A stretch of 64,000 nt of DNA from positions 4,680,853 to 4,744,852 of the forward strand of contig CP054936.1 of NCBI GenBank assembly GCA_013364255.1, in the 5' to 3' direction. Shown here piece by piece: positions 8,685-17,280 of this stretch (positions are counted from its first letter, which is position 1; each line of letters begins with the position of its first letter). A program made the translations under genes and the position numbers. Source of the DNA: Streptomyces seoulensis (GTDB lineage: Bacteria > Actinomycetota > Actinomycetes > Streptomycetales > Streptomycetaceae). The notes under the pieces are model-generated. The model saw only the letters and a list, made by a program, of their open reading frames with translations. It had not been told where the DNA came from and searched no databases.

Positions 8685-9614
8685 GTGATCCTCACGGTCA
8701 CGCTGAACACCGCCGTCGACATCACCTATCGGGTGCCGTCACTGCGGCCGCACGCCTCGCACCGGGTGCGGGAGGTGACCGAGCGGCCCGGCGGCAAGGG
8801 CGTCAACGTCGCCCGGGTGCTCGCCGCCCTCGGCCACGACGTCACCGTCACCGGCTTCGCCGGCGGCGCCACCGGAGGCGAGCTGCGCGACCGGCTCGCC
8901 GCCCTGCCCCGGATCACGGACGCGCTGGTCCCGGTGGCCGGCCCGACCCGCCGCACCGTCGCGATCGTCGACGAGCGCTCCGGCGACACCACCCAGCTCA
9001 ACGAGCCCGGCCCGCTCGTCACCGCCGCCGAGTGGTCCGCCTTCCAGGACGCCTACGAGGACCTGCTCGCCCCGGCGTCGGCGGTCGCCCTGTGCGGCAG
9101 CCTGCCGCCCGGCCTGCCGGTGGGCGCGTACGCCGGCCTGGTGCGCACCGCGCGCGCCGCGAACGTGCCGGTGCTGCTGGACACCAGCGGCGAGGCGCTG
9201 CGCCGCGGGATCGCGGGCCGCCCCGACGTCGTCAAGCCCAACGCCGACGAACTCGCCGAGCTGACCGGTTTCCACGACCCGCTGCGCGCCACCCAGGATG
9301 CCCGCAGGCGCGGCGCGCGCACGGTGGTGGCCTCGCTGGGCGCGGAAGGTCTGCTGGCGCACACCCCGGAGGGCCTGTGGCGGGCGGCCCCGCCGGCCCG
9401 CGTCCAGGGCAATCCGACCGGCGCCGGCGACTCGATGGTCGCGGGCCTGCTGTCCGGTCTGGTGGAGAACCTGCCCTGGCCCGACCGCCTGGCCCGCGCG
9501 ATCGCCCTCGCCACGGCCACGGTCCTGTCCCCGACGGCGGGCGAGTTCGACCTCCCGGCCTACGAGCGGCTCCTCGGCCGGGTGGCGGTGACGGGGGAGG
9601 TCAGCGCGGCGTGA
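8685..9614 (+). CDS. PfkB-family hexose kinase (1-phosphofructokinase type)
   Basis: A 309-residue ribokinase-fold kinase. The N-terminal motif RPGGKGVNVARVLAALG (about residues 33-49) and the C-terminal NPTGAGDSMVAGLL motif with the catalytic aspartate are those of the fructose-1-phosphate/tagatose-6-phosphate kinase group. The GTG start at 8685 follows GGGGGAGGT at a spacing of about 9 nt. It stands 165 nt after nagA and probably has its own promoter. The exact sugar phosphate cannot be read from the sequence. Confidence 0.88.
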   Translation: MILTVTLNTAVDITYRVPSLRPHASHRVREVTERPGGKGVNVARVLAALGHDVTVTGFAGGATGGELRDRLAALPRITDALVPVAGPTRRTVAIVDERSGDTTQLNEPGPLVTAAEWSAFQDAYEDLLAPASAVALCGSLPPGLPVGAYAGLVRTARAANVPVLLDTSGEALRRGIAGRPDVVKPNADELAELTGFHDPLRATQDARRRGARTVVASLGAEGLLAHTPEGLWRAAPPARVQGNPTGAGDSMVAGLLSGLVENLPWPDRLARAIALATATVLSPTAGEFDLPAYERLLGRVAVTGEVSAA

Positions 9615-9617
9615 GGG

Positions 9618-10574
9618 TCAGCCGTTCTCGCCGGTGAGATACAGCTGATCCAGGTTTGCGTTGCACTGGTTGCCGTCGTTGCAGGCGACCTCGATCGTGT
9701 TGGTGCCCTTGGTCAGGTTCACCAGCGCCCAGGTGCTCTGCCAGTTGTTCTCCCACTTGCCCGCCGGCAGCTTCCCGAAGTTCTTCATGCGCAGGGGCTG
9801 TGAGTTGGCTTTGCCGTTGACCACCAAGGTGGCGTCGGCGTCCACGCCCGGGATGCCGTAGAGGACGTACAGCCGGTAGGCGCCGTCCTTCTGGATCCCG
9901 TTGACGGTCCAGGTGACCTTGGCTCCGACGTGGTTGAAGCCGGTGACGTAGATCCCGCCGTCCGCCTTCGCGCCCTTGATGTCCGACGCGGTGGTCGTGC
10001 CTGTCAGGAGCAACGCCTTCGCGTCGATCTTCGGGAGCTCGCCGTCCGCGGCGACGCTGCTGCTCGCCGAAGGACTGGCGCTGGCGCTCTGGCTGGCGGT
10101 GGGGGCGGTGCCGCCGCCCTTGTCGCCGGCCTTGTCGTCGTTCTTGTCGTCGCCCATCATCGTCACGCCGATGCCGATGACGACCGCGGCGACCACCGCG
10201 ACCGCGCCGATCAACAGGCCCTTGGTGTTGGGACCCCGGCGGCCCTGGCCGCCGCCGCTGCCCCGGCCCTGCTGCCGGCGGGGCGGCTGCGCGCCGCCCG
10301 GGAGGGTCTCGGGGGCGGCGTAGTGGGCGTTCGGCTGGCCGTACCCGCCCTGCTGCTGCGGCTGCTGCGGGACCTGTCCGTACGGCGCGGTGGCAGCCTG
10401 CTGACCCTGCTGGCCGTACTGCCGCTGGCCGACCGTGCGGACCCGGTTGACCGAGCCCGGGTAGCCGTAGCCGCCGGACGGCGGCTGGGCGCCGTTGGCC
10501 TGTCCGTCGGCGTACAGGTAGCCGAACGGGTCGTCGTCCTCGGGCGTGCTCGCGCCGTTGTTGCCGGGCGTCAT
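9618..10574 (-). CDS. Membrane-anchored carbohydrate-binding (CBM35-like) protein
   Basis: A 318-residue protein starting at ATG 10574 behind GAGGAG. The first 125 residues are cytoplasmic-looking and rich in Gln, Pro, Gly and Tyr. One transmembrane helix follows (LLIGAVAVVAAVVIGIGVTMM). Outside lies a Ser/Ala linker and then a beta-rich domain of about 130 residues. The ending, with KGTNTIEVACNDG and NLDQLYLT, resembles the CBM35/CBM6 jelly-roll family. It probably binds polysaccharide at the cell surface, and the ligand is unknown. cdgB lies 119 nt upstream on the same strand, with no visible terminator between them. Confidence 0.78.
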   Translation of the reverse strand: MTPGNNGASTPEDDDPFGYLYADGQANGAQPPSGGYGYPGSVNRVRTVGQRQYGQQGQQAATAPYGQVPQQPQQQGGYGQPNAHYAAPETLPGGAQPPRRQQGRGSGGGQGRRGPNTKGLLIGAVAVVAAVVIGIGVTMMGDDKNDDKAGDKGGGTAPTASQSASASPSASSSVAADGELPKIDAKALLLTGTTTASDIKGAKADGGIYVTGFNHVGAKVTWTVNGIQKDGAYRLYVLYGIPGVDADATLVVNGKANSQPLRMKNFGKLPAGKWENNWQSTWALVNLTKGTNTIEVACNDGNQCNANLDQLYLTGENG

Positions 10575-10693
10575 CCCTTGGTGCTCCTCAACAGTGCGGG
10601 TCGGATGCAGTACGTCGTCAGATTGGACGAGCCTACCCGCTCTCCCGGACCCGAGCGGGTGACTCGGACCGCACCAACGCGCTGACCTGCGGC

Positions 10694-12349
10694 TCAGCCG
10701 GCCCGGCGGTGTTGTTTGGGACGAGATCGTTTCTCGACGTACATCCGTTCGTCGGCGGACTTCAGCACTTCGTCCGCCGTCATCCCGCAATGCGCCCAGC
10801 CGATGCCGAAGCTGGCGCCGACGCGGACGGCGCGGCCCTCGGCGCGGATCGGCTGGATGATCTCGTTGCGCAGGCGCACGGCGAGGTCCTGGGCGTCGGC
10901 GCGGCCGAGGCCGTCGGCGAGGATCACGAACTCGTCGCCGCCGAGCCGGGCCACGGTGTCGCCGTCGCGCACGCCGTTGCTCAGCCGGCGGGCCACCTCG
11001 ATGAGGACGGCGTCGCCCGCGTTGTGCCCGAACCGGTCGTTGATCGACTTGAAGCCGTCCAGGTCGCAGAAGAGGACGGCCAGTCCCTTGGCGCCGTCGT
11101 CCCGGTCGCCCTCGGGGGCGATGGTGTGCACATGGTGGTCGTAGGCGTCGTAGGACTGCGGGACGGAGGCGAAGTCGAAGCCGTGGGCGGCGTCGGCGGC
11201 GTCGTAGGCGGGGTGGCCGTAGGCCGCGTCCAGCGAGTCCGGCTCGCCGGGATAGGCGGACTGCGGGCGCCGGCACAGGCGGGCGGCCAGGCGCGCGCGC
11301 AGTTCGGCGGAGTTCGGCAGGCCGGTGAGGGAGTCGTGGGAGGCGCGGTGGGCGAGGTGCAGCTCGCGGCGCTTGCGCTCCTCGATGTCCTCGACGTGGG
11401 TGAGCAGGAACCGGGGCCCGTCGGCGGCGTCGGCGACGACCGAGTTGCGCAGCGAGACCCAGACGTAGCCGCCGTCGCGGCGGGCCAGGCGCAGTTCGGC
11501 CCGGCCGCCCTCGGCGGAGGTGCGCAGCAGGGTGCCTATGTCCTCGGGGTGGACGAGGTCGGAGAAGGAGTAGCGGCGCATCGCGGAGGCGGGGCGGCCC
11601 AGCAGGCGGCACAGGGCGTCGTTGGTGCGCAGGATGCGGCCGTGCTGGTCGCCGCCCATCTCGGCGATGGCCATGCCGGAGGGCGCGTACTCGAAGGCCT
11701 GGCGGAAGCTCTCCTCGCTGGCGCGCAAGGCCTGCTGCTCGCGCTCCAGGCGGACCAGGGCGCGCTGCATGTTGGCGCGCAGCCGGGCGTTGCTGATCGC
11801 GATGGCCGCCTGGAAGGCGTAGACCTGGAGGGCTTCGCGGCCCCAGGCGCCGGGGCGGCGGCCGTTGCGGGGGCGGTCGACGGACAGGACGCCGAGCAGT
11901 TCGGCCGAGGAGCCGCCGGGCGCGTACATGGGGGCGAAGAGGCGGTCGGAGGGGTGCCACTCGTCCTCGAAGCGGGGGGCGGGCCCGTCGGTGTACCACT
12001 GGGGGACGTCGTCGTCGTCCAGGACCCAGCCCTCGGTGTGGGGTATGAAGACCAGGTCGCCCCAGTTCTCGCCCATGGCCAGCCGGCGGTCCCAGGAGTC
12101 GCGGGAGCCGACCCGGCCGGTGATCAGGGCTTCGGCGGCGGGGTTCCCGGAGAAGGCCGCGACCACGAGGTCGCCGTCGCCGCGGACGAGGTTGACGCAG
12201 GCCAGCTCGTAGCCGAGACCGGTCACGACGCCGTCGGCGACGGTCTGCAGGGTGTCCGCCAGACTGCGCGCGGTGTTCATGTCCGCCATGACCTGGTGCA
12301 GTTGTCGCAGGGTCGCAAGACGGACGTACGGCTCCGACTCGGTCTCCAT
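10694..12349 (-). CDS. cdgB: GAF-PAS-GGDEF diguanylate cyclase
   Basis: A 551-residue cytoplasmic protein. The N-terminal GAF domain covers about residues 15-180, then a PAS/PAC region (SFRQAFEYAPSGMAIAE to DIEERK) about 195-320, then a GGDEF domain. The active-site GGDEF is intact at 470-474 and the inhibitory RxxD site (RDGD) sits five residues before it at 461-464. The enzyme should therefore make c-di-GMP and be product-inhibited. A 60-residue Tyr/Asp/Ala-rich insertion splits the GGDEF domain after HDSLTGLPNSAEL. The domain order matches S. coelicolor CdgB, a BldD target that controls development. Confidence 0.93.
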   Translation of the reverse strand: METESEPYVRLATLRQLHQVMADMNTARSLADTLQTVADGVVTGLGYELACVNLVRGDGDLVVAAFSGNPAAEALITGRVGSRDSWDRRLAMGENWGDLVFIPHTEGWVLDDDDVPQWYTDGPAPRFEDEWHPSDRLFAPMYAPGGSSAELLGVLSVDRPRNGRRPGAWGREALQVYAFQAAIAISNARLRANMQRALVRLEREQQALRASEESFRQAFEYAPSGMAIAEMGGDQHGRILRTNDALCRLLGRPASAMRRYSFSDLVHPEDIGTLLRTSAEGGRAELRLARRDGGYVWVSLRNSVVADAADGPRFLLTHVEDIEERKRRELHLAHRASHDSLTGLPNSAELRARLAARLCRRPQSAYPGEPDSLDAAYGHPAYDAADAAHGFDFASVPQSYDAYDHHVHTIAPEGDRDDGAKGLAVLFCDLDGFKSINDRFGHNAGDAVLIEVARRLSNGVRDGDTVARLGGDEFVILADGLGRADAQDLAVRLRNEIIQPIRAEGRAVRVGASFGIGWAHCGMTADEVLKSADERMYVEKRSRPKQHRRAG

Positions 12350-12448
12350 GCTCGCCCTCCCCCCGAGACTCGCAGCGCATCAAAGGGTTCTCTTCGGCGT
12401 ATCGTTCCGTGCGGTCTCCGCCACTGAATCACAGCGCGAAGCCCACTC

Positions 12449-12463
12449 GGTACACAGGGTCAA
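12449..12463. promoter_or_regulatory. Candidate BldD box upstream of cdgB
   Basis: ACACAGGGTCA at 12452-12462 fits the BldD consensus nTnACnC(A/T)GnGTnAn at every fixed position except the outer T. It sits about 100 nt before the cdgB start. BldD binding upstream of cdgB is known in S. coelicolor. Confidence 0.6.
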
Positions 12464-12477
12464 CAATTCAGGTCCCT

Positions 12478-12493
12478 TGTGACTCAAGTCACA
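12478..12493. promoter_or_regulatory. Candidate Crp (cAMP receptor) operator
   Basis: TGTGACTCAAGTCACA is a perfect TGTGA-N6-TCACA palindrome and fits the Streptomyces Crp pattern GTG-N6-GNCAC. It lies 129 nt before cdgB and about 290 nt before the divergent flavin reductase gene. Confidence 0.65.
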
Positions 12494-12640
12494 GCTGAAC
12501 GTGAACAATTGAGTAGAGTTTCTGCATTTTCCCCGTGCGTCAACTGAACGCAATCTTTGTGGGTGTGTGCCCATGATGCACGAGGGGCCCTCCGGGCGGG
12601 CTGGAATCACAGGTTCCGCCCTGCGGCGTCACCATTCGCC

Positions 12641-12718
12641 GCCCGGTCCCGCCCGGTTCCGCCCGCTCCAGACCGGTCCCGCCCGGTCCCGCTCGGTCCC
12701 GTCTGGTCCGCTGGTCCT
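12641..12718. repeat. Degenerate CGGTCCCGCC tandem repeat
   Basis: About seven imperfect copies of a roughly 10-nt unit (CGGTCCCGCC, CGGTTCCGCC and variants) in the cdgB/flavin-reductase intergenic region. No gene is seen in this 431-nt gap. The rest holds the BldD-like and Crp-like sites. Confidence 0.6.
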
Positions 12719-12780
12719 AGGTCCGGGTTCGGGCCCGGGGCCGATGCGCGGACCGCGGGCCGGTCATTAGCGTTGCGTTT

Positions 12781-13368
12781 GTGCTGAACACTTCACCCGT
12801 ACCGTCCTCCTCACCCGCCGCCGCGGCAGCCCTTGGGCATGCTGAGGGGGTGACTGACGACGAGTTCCGCGCCGCGATGTCCCGGCTGGCCGCGGGCGTG
12901 GTGCTGGTGACCGCGCAGGAGCCGCCGCTCGACCCGGACGACCCCGCGGCGCCCGGCGGCGAGGACGTGGGCATGACGGCCACGGCCTTCCTGTCGGTGT
13001 CGCTCGACCCGCCGCTGGCGCTGGTCAGCGTGCGCGAGGGCTCGCGCATGGACGACCTGCTCGCCGAGCAGCCGCTGTGGGCGGTGTCGGTCCTGAGCGA
13101 GAGCCAGCGGCACATCGCCGGCCGGTTCGCCATGAAGGGCCGGATCAGCGACCGCCTGCTCTTCGCCGACCTCCCGCACGTCCGCGGCGAGGTCTCCGGC
13201 GCCCCGCTGGTGGACGGCGCGCTGGCCACCCTGGAGCTGCGCACCGAGCAGCGGGTGACGGCCGGCGACCACACCCTGGTCATCGGCCGCGTCCTGACGG
13301 CCCGCCTGCCGGGCCCGGAGGGCGGCCCGCTCACGTACTTCAAGGGGCGCTACCGGCACCTGGGCTGA
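12781..13368 (+). CDS. Flavin reductase-like FMN-binding protein
   Basis: A 195-residue protein of the flavin reductase domain family (split-barrel FMN binding). Typical blocks are RAAMSRLAAGVVLVTA, GMTATAFLSVSLDPPLALVSV and a late GRVLTARL. Members supply reduced flavin to partner oxygenases or act as oxidoreductases on their own. The GTG at 12781 is used. A second GTG at 12850 (GVTDDEF) would remove a low-complexity 23-residue N-terminus and may be the true start. No partner monooxygenase lies nearby. Confidence 0.82.
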   Translation: MLNTSPVPSSSPAAAAALGHAEGVTDDEFRAAMSRLAAGVVLVTAQEPPLDPDDPAAPGGEDVGMTATAFLSVSLDPPLALVSVREGSRMDDLLAEQPLWAVSVLSESQRHIAGRFAMKGRISDRLLFADLPHVRGEVSGAPLVDGALATLELRTEQRVTAGDHTLVIGRVLTARLPGPEGGPLTYFKGRYRHLG

Positions 13369-13436
13369 GGCGGCCGCGCGGGACGGGCCGGGATATCCGC
13401 GGGCGTGCCGAGCCCGGCGCCGTCTATCGTGCGCGC

Positions 13437-13970
13437 ATGACGACCACCGCCGCCGCCCACCGCCCCGCAGGGGCCACCGCGCTCCGCCTGGAGGAGATCA
13501 CCGACGCCAACCTGGACGCCGCGCTCGGGATCCGGGTCCGGCCGGACCAGGAACGGGCGGTCGCGCCGGTCGTGAAGTCCCTCGCCGAGGCGTACGTCCA
13601 CCCGGGCGTCGCCTGGCCGCCCCTGATCGTCGACGACGGGCGTCCCGTCGGCTTCCTCATGGCGTTCCTCGACATCGACTGGCACGGCGACGGCAGCGCG
13701 CCGCGCTCCGGTCTGTGGCGGCTGAACATCGCCGCCGGCGAGCAGGGCCGCGGCTACGGCCGGTTCGCGGTCGAGTCCGTCGCCGCCGAGATCCGCCGCC
13801 GCGGCGGCACCCGGCTGTACGTGACCTGGCATCCCGGCCCCGACGGCCCGGAGGGCTTCTACCTCGGGCTCGGTTTCCGCCCCTCCGGCGAGCGGAGCGG
13901 CGACCAGACGGTGGGCGTGCTCGACCTCGGGGCCCAGGGTCACTCGCTGGGACCGGACCGGAGGCGCTAA
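13437..13970 (+). CDS. GNAT-family N-acetyltransferase
   Basis: A 177-residue acetyltransferase starting at ATG 13437. The acetyl-CoA site is the EQGRGYGRFAVESV stretch (motif A, Q/RxxGxG/A) in the middle of the protein. A final GFYLGLGFRPSGE is the usual GNAT ending. The substrate is unknown. Its TAA overlaps the stop codon of the convergent arfB-like gene by two bases. Confidence 0.88.
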   Translation: MTTTAAAHRPAGATALRLEEITDANLDAALGIRVRPDQERAVAPVVKSLAEAYVHPGVAWPPLIVDDGRPVGFLMAFLDIDWHGDGSAPRSGLWRLNIAAGEQGRGYGRFAVESVAAEIRRRGGTRLYVTWHPGPDGPEGFYLGLGFRPSGERSGDQTVGVLDLGAQGHSLGPDRRR

Positions 13971-14404
13971 CCCCAGTCCTGGCCCGAGCGGCCGCGCTTG
14001 GTCTGGGCGCGCTGCTTCTTCTCGCGCAGCCGCCGTTCGTTGATGCCGCGCGGGATGCGGGTGGGCCGGCGGGGCTTGGGCGGCGGTGCGGTGGCCTCGG
14101 CGAGCAGGGCGGCGAGGCGTACCGCGGCGGCTTCGCGGTTGCGCCACTGGGAACGGTGCTCGGAGGCGCGGACGGTGAGCACCCCGTCCACGAGGCGGCC
14201 GGCGAGCCGCTCCAGCGCGCGCCGCTTCCACACCTCGGGCAGGGCCTCGGTGCGGGCCAGGTCGAAGCTCAGCTCGACCTTGGAGTCGCTGGTGTTGACG
14301 TGCTGGCCGCCGGGCCCCGAGGACCGCGAGAAGCGCCAGGCCAGCTCGGCCTCGGGGAGCGCGACGGAGCCGCGGATGACATGGGGACCGGACATGGGGT
14401 CCAT
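13967..14404 (-). CDS. arfB: ArfB-type peptidyl-tRNA hydrolase (ribosome rescue)
   Basis: A 145-residue release-factor-like protein. The catalytic GGQ is visible in RSSGPGGQHVNTSDSKVEL at about residues 28-46. The C-terminal tail is very basic (RLREKKQRAQTKRGRSG), which ArfB uses to enter the mRNA channel of stalled ribosomes and free them without a stop codon. There is no codon-recognition domain, which separates it from RF1 and RF2. It converges with the GNAT gene, and the two stop codons overlap. Confidence 0.92.
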   Translation of the reverse strand: MDPMSGPHVIRGSVALPEAELAWRFSRSSGPGGQHVNTSDSKVELSFDLARTEALPEVWKRRALERLAGRLVDGVLTVRASEHRSQWRNREAAAVRLAALLAEATAPPPKPRRPTRIPRGINERRLREKKQRAQTKRGRSGQDWG

Positions 14405-14451
14405 GTTCCCGCCCCTGTCCGGGTCACGTCACCCGGGTTTTTCCCCGCCCC

Positions 14452-14480
14452 CGCCGCTCCCGCCGCTCCCGCCGCTCCCG
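14452..14480. repeat. 9-nt tandem repeat (CCGCTCCCG)
   Basis: Three head-to-tail copies of CCGCTCCCG-type units in the 233-nt gap between arfB and terD. The terD promoter must lie just downstream of it. Confidence 0.6.
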
Positions 14481-14637
14481 TTCGCCCGGTGTTCGCCGCC
14501 GCACAGGGGAAAACGGTGTTCGAGACCGCCTTGGTAAAAAAGGTAAAGAGATCCGGAACCATGGGGACCCCTCTCGGCGTTCTTGGGAGTGGCGGTAGCT
14601 TCGTCCGCACAAGCAACGAGGGAAGGGACTCCCAACA

Positions 14638-15213
14638 ATGGCTGTAAGCCTCTCCAAGGGCGGCAACGTCTCGCTCACCAAGGAAGCTCCGGGCCTGACC
14701 GCCGTCACCGTGGGCCTCGGCTGGGACGTCCGCACCACCACCGGCACGGACTTCGACCTGGACGCCTCCGCGATCGCGGTGAACACCCAGGGCAAGGTGT
14801 ACTCCGACGCCCACTTCGTCTTCTTCAACAACAAGCAGACGCCGGACAACACCATCGTCCACACCGGTGACAACGTCACGGGCGAGGGCGCCGGCGACGA
14901 CGAGGCGATCAACGTCAACCTGGCCGGCCTGCCGGCCGACGTCGACAAGGTCGTCTTCCCGGTCTCCATCTACGACGCCGAGAACCGCGGCCAGAACTTC
15001 GGCCAGGTCCGCAACGCCTACATCCGCATCGTCAACCAGGCCGGCGGCGCGGAGATCGCCCGCTACGACCTGTCGGAGGACGCGGCCACCGAGACGGCGA
15101 TGGTCTTCGGCGAGCTGTACCGCAACGGCGCGGAGTGGAAGTTCCGCGCCGTCGGCCAGGGCTACGCCTCGGGCCTGGTCGGCATCGCCCAGGACTTCGG
15201 CGTCAACGTCTGA
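14638..15213 (+). CDS. terD: TerD-family stress/tellurite-resistance protein
   Basis: A 191-residue TerD-domain protein. It starts MAVSLSKGGNVSLTKEAPGL and has the calcium-binding-type motif GLGWDVRTTTGTDFDLDASA. The second half has DDEAINVNLAGLPADVDK and VSIYDAENRGQNFGQVRNAYIR, all family hallmarks. These cytoplasmic Ca-binding proteins are tied to tellurite resistance and membrane-linked stress responses, and in Streptomyces to development. The start follows GAAGGGA by about 10 nt. It is a single gene rather than part of a ter operon here. Confidence 0.94.
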   Translation: MAVSLSKGGNVSLTKEAPGLTAVTVGLGWDVRTTTGTDFDLDASAIAVNTQGKVYSDAHFVFFNNKQTPDNTIVHTGDNVTGEGAGDDEAINVNLAGLPADVDKVVFPVSIYDAENRGQNFGQVRNAYIRIVNQAGGAEIARYDLSEDAATETAMVFGELYRNGAEWKFRAVGQGYASGLVGIAQDFGVNV

Positions 15214-15227
15214 CGGTCCTCGCACGG

Positions 15228-15287
15228 CGAACCGGGCCCGTCCCCCGCGCGCGGTCGCACTCCGCGCGGGAGGCGGGCCCGGCCGCG
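15228..15287 (+). terminator. Terminator after terD
   Basis: Nested inverted repeat with arms ACCGGGCCCG / CGGGCCCGG and an inner CGCGCGG / CCGCGCG, 15 nt past the terD stop. Confidence 0.6.
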
Positions 15288-15355
15288 CTCACGGGAGGGG
15301 CGGCCTCACGGCAGGGGCGGCCTCACGGCAGGGGCGGCCTCAGGGGAGGGGCGGC
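15288..15355. repeat. 17-nt tandem repeat, four copies
   Basis: Four head-to-tail 17-nt units (CTCACGGGAGGGGCGGC and variants) at 15288, 15305, 15322 and 15339. The last unit overlaps the stop codon and final codons of the M1 peptidase gene, so the array seems to have grown outward from that gene's 3' end. Confidence 0.88.
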
Positions 15356-16740
15356 TTCTCCTCGCCGTACAGCCAGTCCTTCCAGATCTCGGTGAAGTCC
15401 TCGTCGGGCGCCTTCTTCTCCACGTAGGCCGTGAAGTCGGCGGTGGAGGCGTTGCCGTGCCGGTGCGCGGCGGCCCAGCCCTGGACGATGTCGTAGAAGG
15501 CGTCGTCGCCGACGGTCTGGCGGATCCGGTGCAGCACCATCGCGCCCCGGTCGTACACGGGCGCGTCCGAGATCACGGCGGCGCTGGTCGGCCGGCCCGG
15601 CGGGAAGGCCCAGACGTCCGTGCCGTTGTCGCCCTTGCCCGCGTAGACGTTCTTGAACGTCTCCTCGGCGCTCCGGCCGCCGTAGTCCTCCGCCCACAGC
15701 CACTCCGCGTACGTCGCGAAGGACTCGTTGAGCCACATGTCCCGCCAGCTCTTCGGGGTGACGGAGTCGCCGTACCACTGGTGGGCGATCTCGTGCACGA
15801 GGGTGGTGGTGTCGGGCTCGCCGGGGAAGGTCGGCCGGTCCTGGGTCTCCAGCGCGTAGTCGACGCCGGGGACGCGGGCGACGATCGCGCCGGTGGAGGA
15901 GAAGGGGTACGGCCCGAAGTTGTACTCCGCCCACTCCATGATCTCGGGGAGCTTCGCGAGCACCGGCTCGCTCTCCTCGGCGAGGGCCGGATCGACGGCG
16001 ACGTACACCGGCAGGCCGTCCTTGAGGCGGGAGCGCCGCACCTCGAACGCGCCGACGGCGACCGTGGCCAGGTAGGTCGCCATCGGCTCGGCGGTGTGCC
16101 AGTGGAACGTCCGGCGGCCCCCGGCCCTCGTCTCGCTCCTCAGCACGCCGTTGGAGACCGCCGTCAGCTTCTCGGGCACGGTGACGGAGACGTCGTAGGT
16201 CGCCTTGTCCAGGGGGTGGTCGTTGCCCGGGAACCAGGCCATCGAGCCGACCGGCTGGCCGAGGGCCACCGCGCCGTCGCCGGTGCGCAGCCAGCCCTCC
16301 TTCGAACCGCCGGGATCGGTGACGGTCTCGGGCGTTCCCGAGTAGCGGACGGTCGTGGTGAACGTCTCGCCCTCGCTCAGCTCGTCGCGCGGCCGCACGG
16401 TCAGCTCCTGGCCGGCCCGGTGGTAGCGGGCGGCCTTCCCCTCGACGGTCACCTCCCGCACGTCCAGGCCCTGGAGGTCGAGGTCGAAGGCGGACAGGTC
16501 CTGGGTGGCGCGGGCGGTGATCACCGCGGTGCCGGTCAGCCGGCGGCCGGCCGGCTCGTAGCCGAGGGTGAGGTCGTAGTGGGCGACGTCGTAGCCGCCG
16601 TTGCCGGCCTTCGGGAAGTACGGGTCGCGCAGCCCCGCGCCGCCCGGCGTGCCCCGCACCCCCGCGTCGCACCCGCTCAGCGCGACGGCGAGCAGGGCCA
16701 GGGCGGCCGCGGACCGGGCGGCACGTGCGCGTGTGTACAC
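15340..16740 (-). CDS. Secreted M1-family zinc metallopeptidase (lipoprotein)
   Basis: A 466-residue protein with a signal peptide and lipobox LSGC at residues 21-24, so it is anchored outside the membrane. An aminopeptidase-N-like beta domain is followed by the catalytic domain. The zinc motif HEIAH is at 316-320, with the third ligand Glu in LNESFATYAEW at about 339. It lacks the long C-terminal helical domain of full aminopeptidase N, which is normal for this short actinobacterial group. The GTG start at 16740 faces the divergent gene at 16780 with only 39 nt between them. Confidence 0.93.
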   Translation of the reverse strand: MYTRARAARSAAALALLAVALSGCDAGVRGTPGGAGLRDPYFPKAGNGGYDVAHYDLTLGYEPAGRRLTGTAVITARATQDLSAFDLDLQGLDVREVTVEGKAARYHRAGQELTVRPRDELSEGETFTTTVRYSGTPETVTDPGGSKEGWLRTGDGAVALGQPVGSMAWFPGNDHPLDKATYDVSVTVPEKLTAVSNGVLRSETRAGGRRTFHWHTAEPMATYLATVAVGAFEVRRSRLKDGLPVYVAVDPALAEESEPVLAKLPEIMEWAEYNFGPYPFSSTGAIVARVPGVDYALETQDRPTFPGEPDTTTLVHEIAHQWYGDSVTPKSWRDMWLNESFATYAEWLWAEDYGGRSAEETFKNVYAGKGDNGTDVWAFPPGRPTSAAVISDAPVYDRGAMVLHRIRQTVGDDAFYDIVQGWAAAHRHGNASTADFTAYVEKKAPDEDFTEIWKDWLYGEEKPPLP

Positions 16741-16779
16741 GGTGCGATCCTATGCGGCGGCCATGACACCATCGCGTAC

Positions 16780-17280
16780 GTGCTCGACATCGGCTACGCC
16801 CTCTCCAACCGCTTCCCCGACCCGCCGCAGACGGACTACCGCCGGGCGGACGTCCACGCGCTGCGCCACGACCTGTTCTGCGGCGACGTGTACCTCGCCG
16901 ACACGAAGGCGGACCGCGAGCTGGCCACGGCCTGGGGCTGGGTGCCGGTGCTGGACTTCGCCTGGGCACTGTGCGACATCGTGGAACGGGTGGACCGGGA
17001 CCCGGCCGGCTCCCGCGCCGCCCGGCCGCAGCGGGCCGAGCTGGACTTCACCGAGTCCACCGACCGCATGCTCTTCGAGCGCCGCTTCGGCTGGGTGGAC
17101 GTCGAGGCCGACTGGATGCCGGCCGAGGAGCCGCCGCTGAGCTTCTCGCACGCCGCGCTGCGCCGCGAGGCCCGCGACTTCCTGCACGATCTGATCGCCG
17201 ACCTGTGCGACCTGCACGAGGACCTGGCGGAGAACCCGGCGATCTGGACCCTCCAGGCCCGCTTCCCCCGCCTGCCCTGA
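16780..17280 (+). CDS. Conserved hypothetical protein (166 aa)
   Basis: I do not recognise a named domain. The protein is acidic, cytoplasmic-looking and without membrane segments. It starts VLDIGYALSNRFPDPPQTDYRR at a GTG, the only plausible start, since upstream the frame runs back into the peptidase gene. It contains many Asp, Trp and Phe residues and a helical C-terminus (LHDLIADLCDLHEDLAENP). Codon usage is typical of the genome, so it is a real gene. It is divergent from the M1 peptidase. Confidence 0.75.
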   Translation: MLDIGYALSNRFPDPPQTDYRRADVHALRHDLFCGDVYLADTKADRELATAWGWVPVLDFAWALCDIVERVDRDPAGSRAARPQRAELDFTESTDRMLFERRFGWVDVEADWMPAEEPPLSFSHAALRREARDFLHDLIADLCDLHEDLAENPAIWTLQARFPRLP

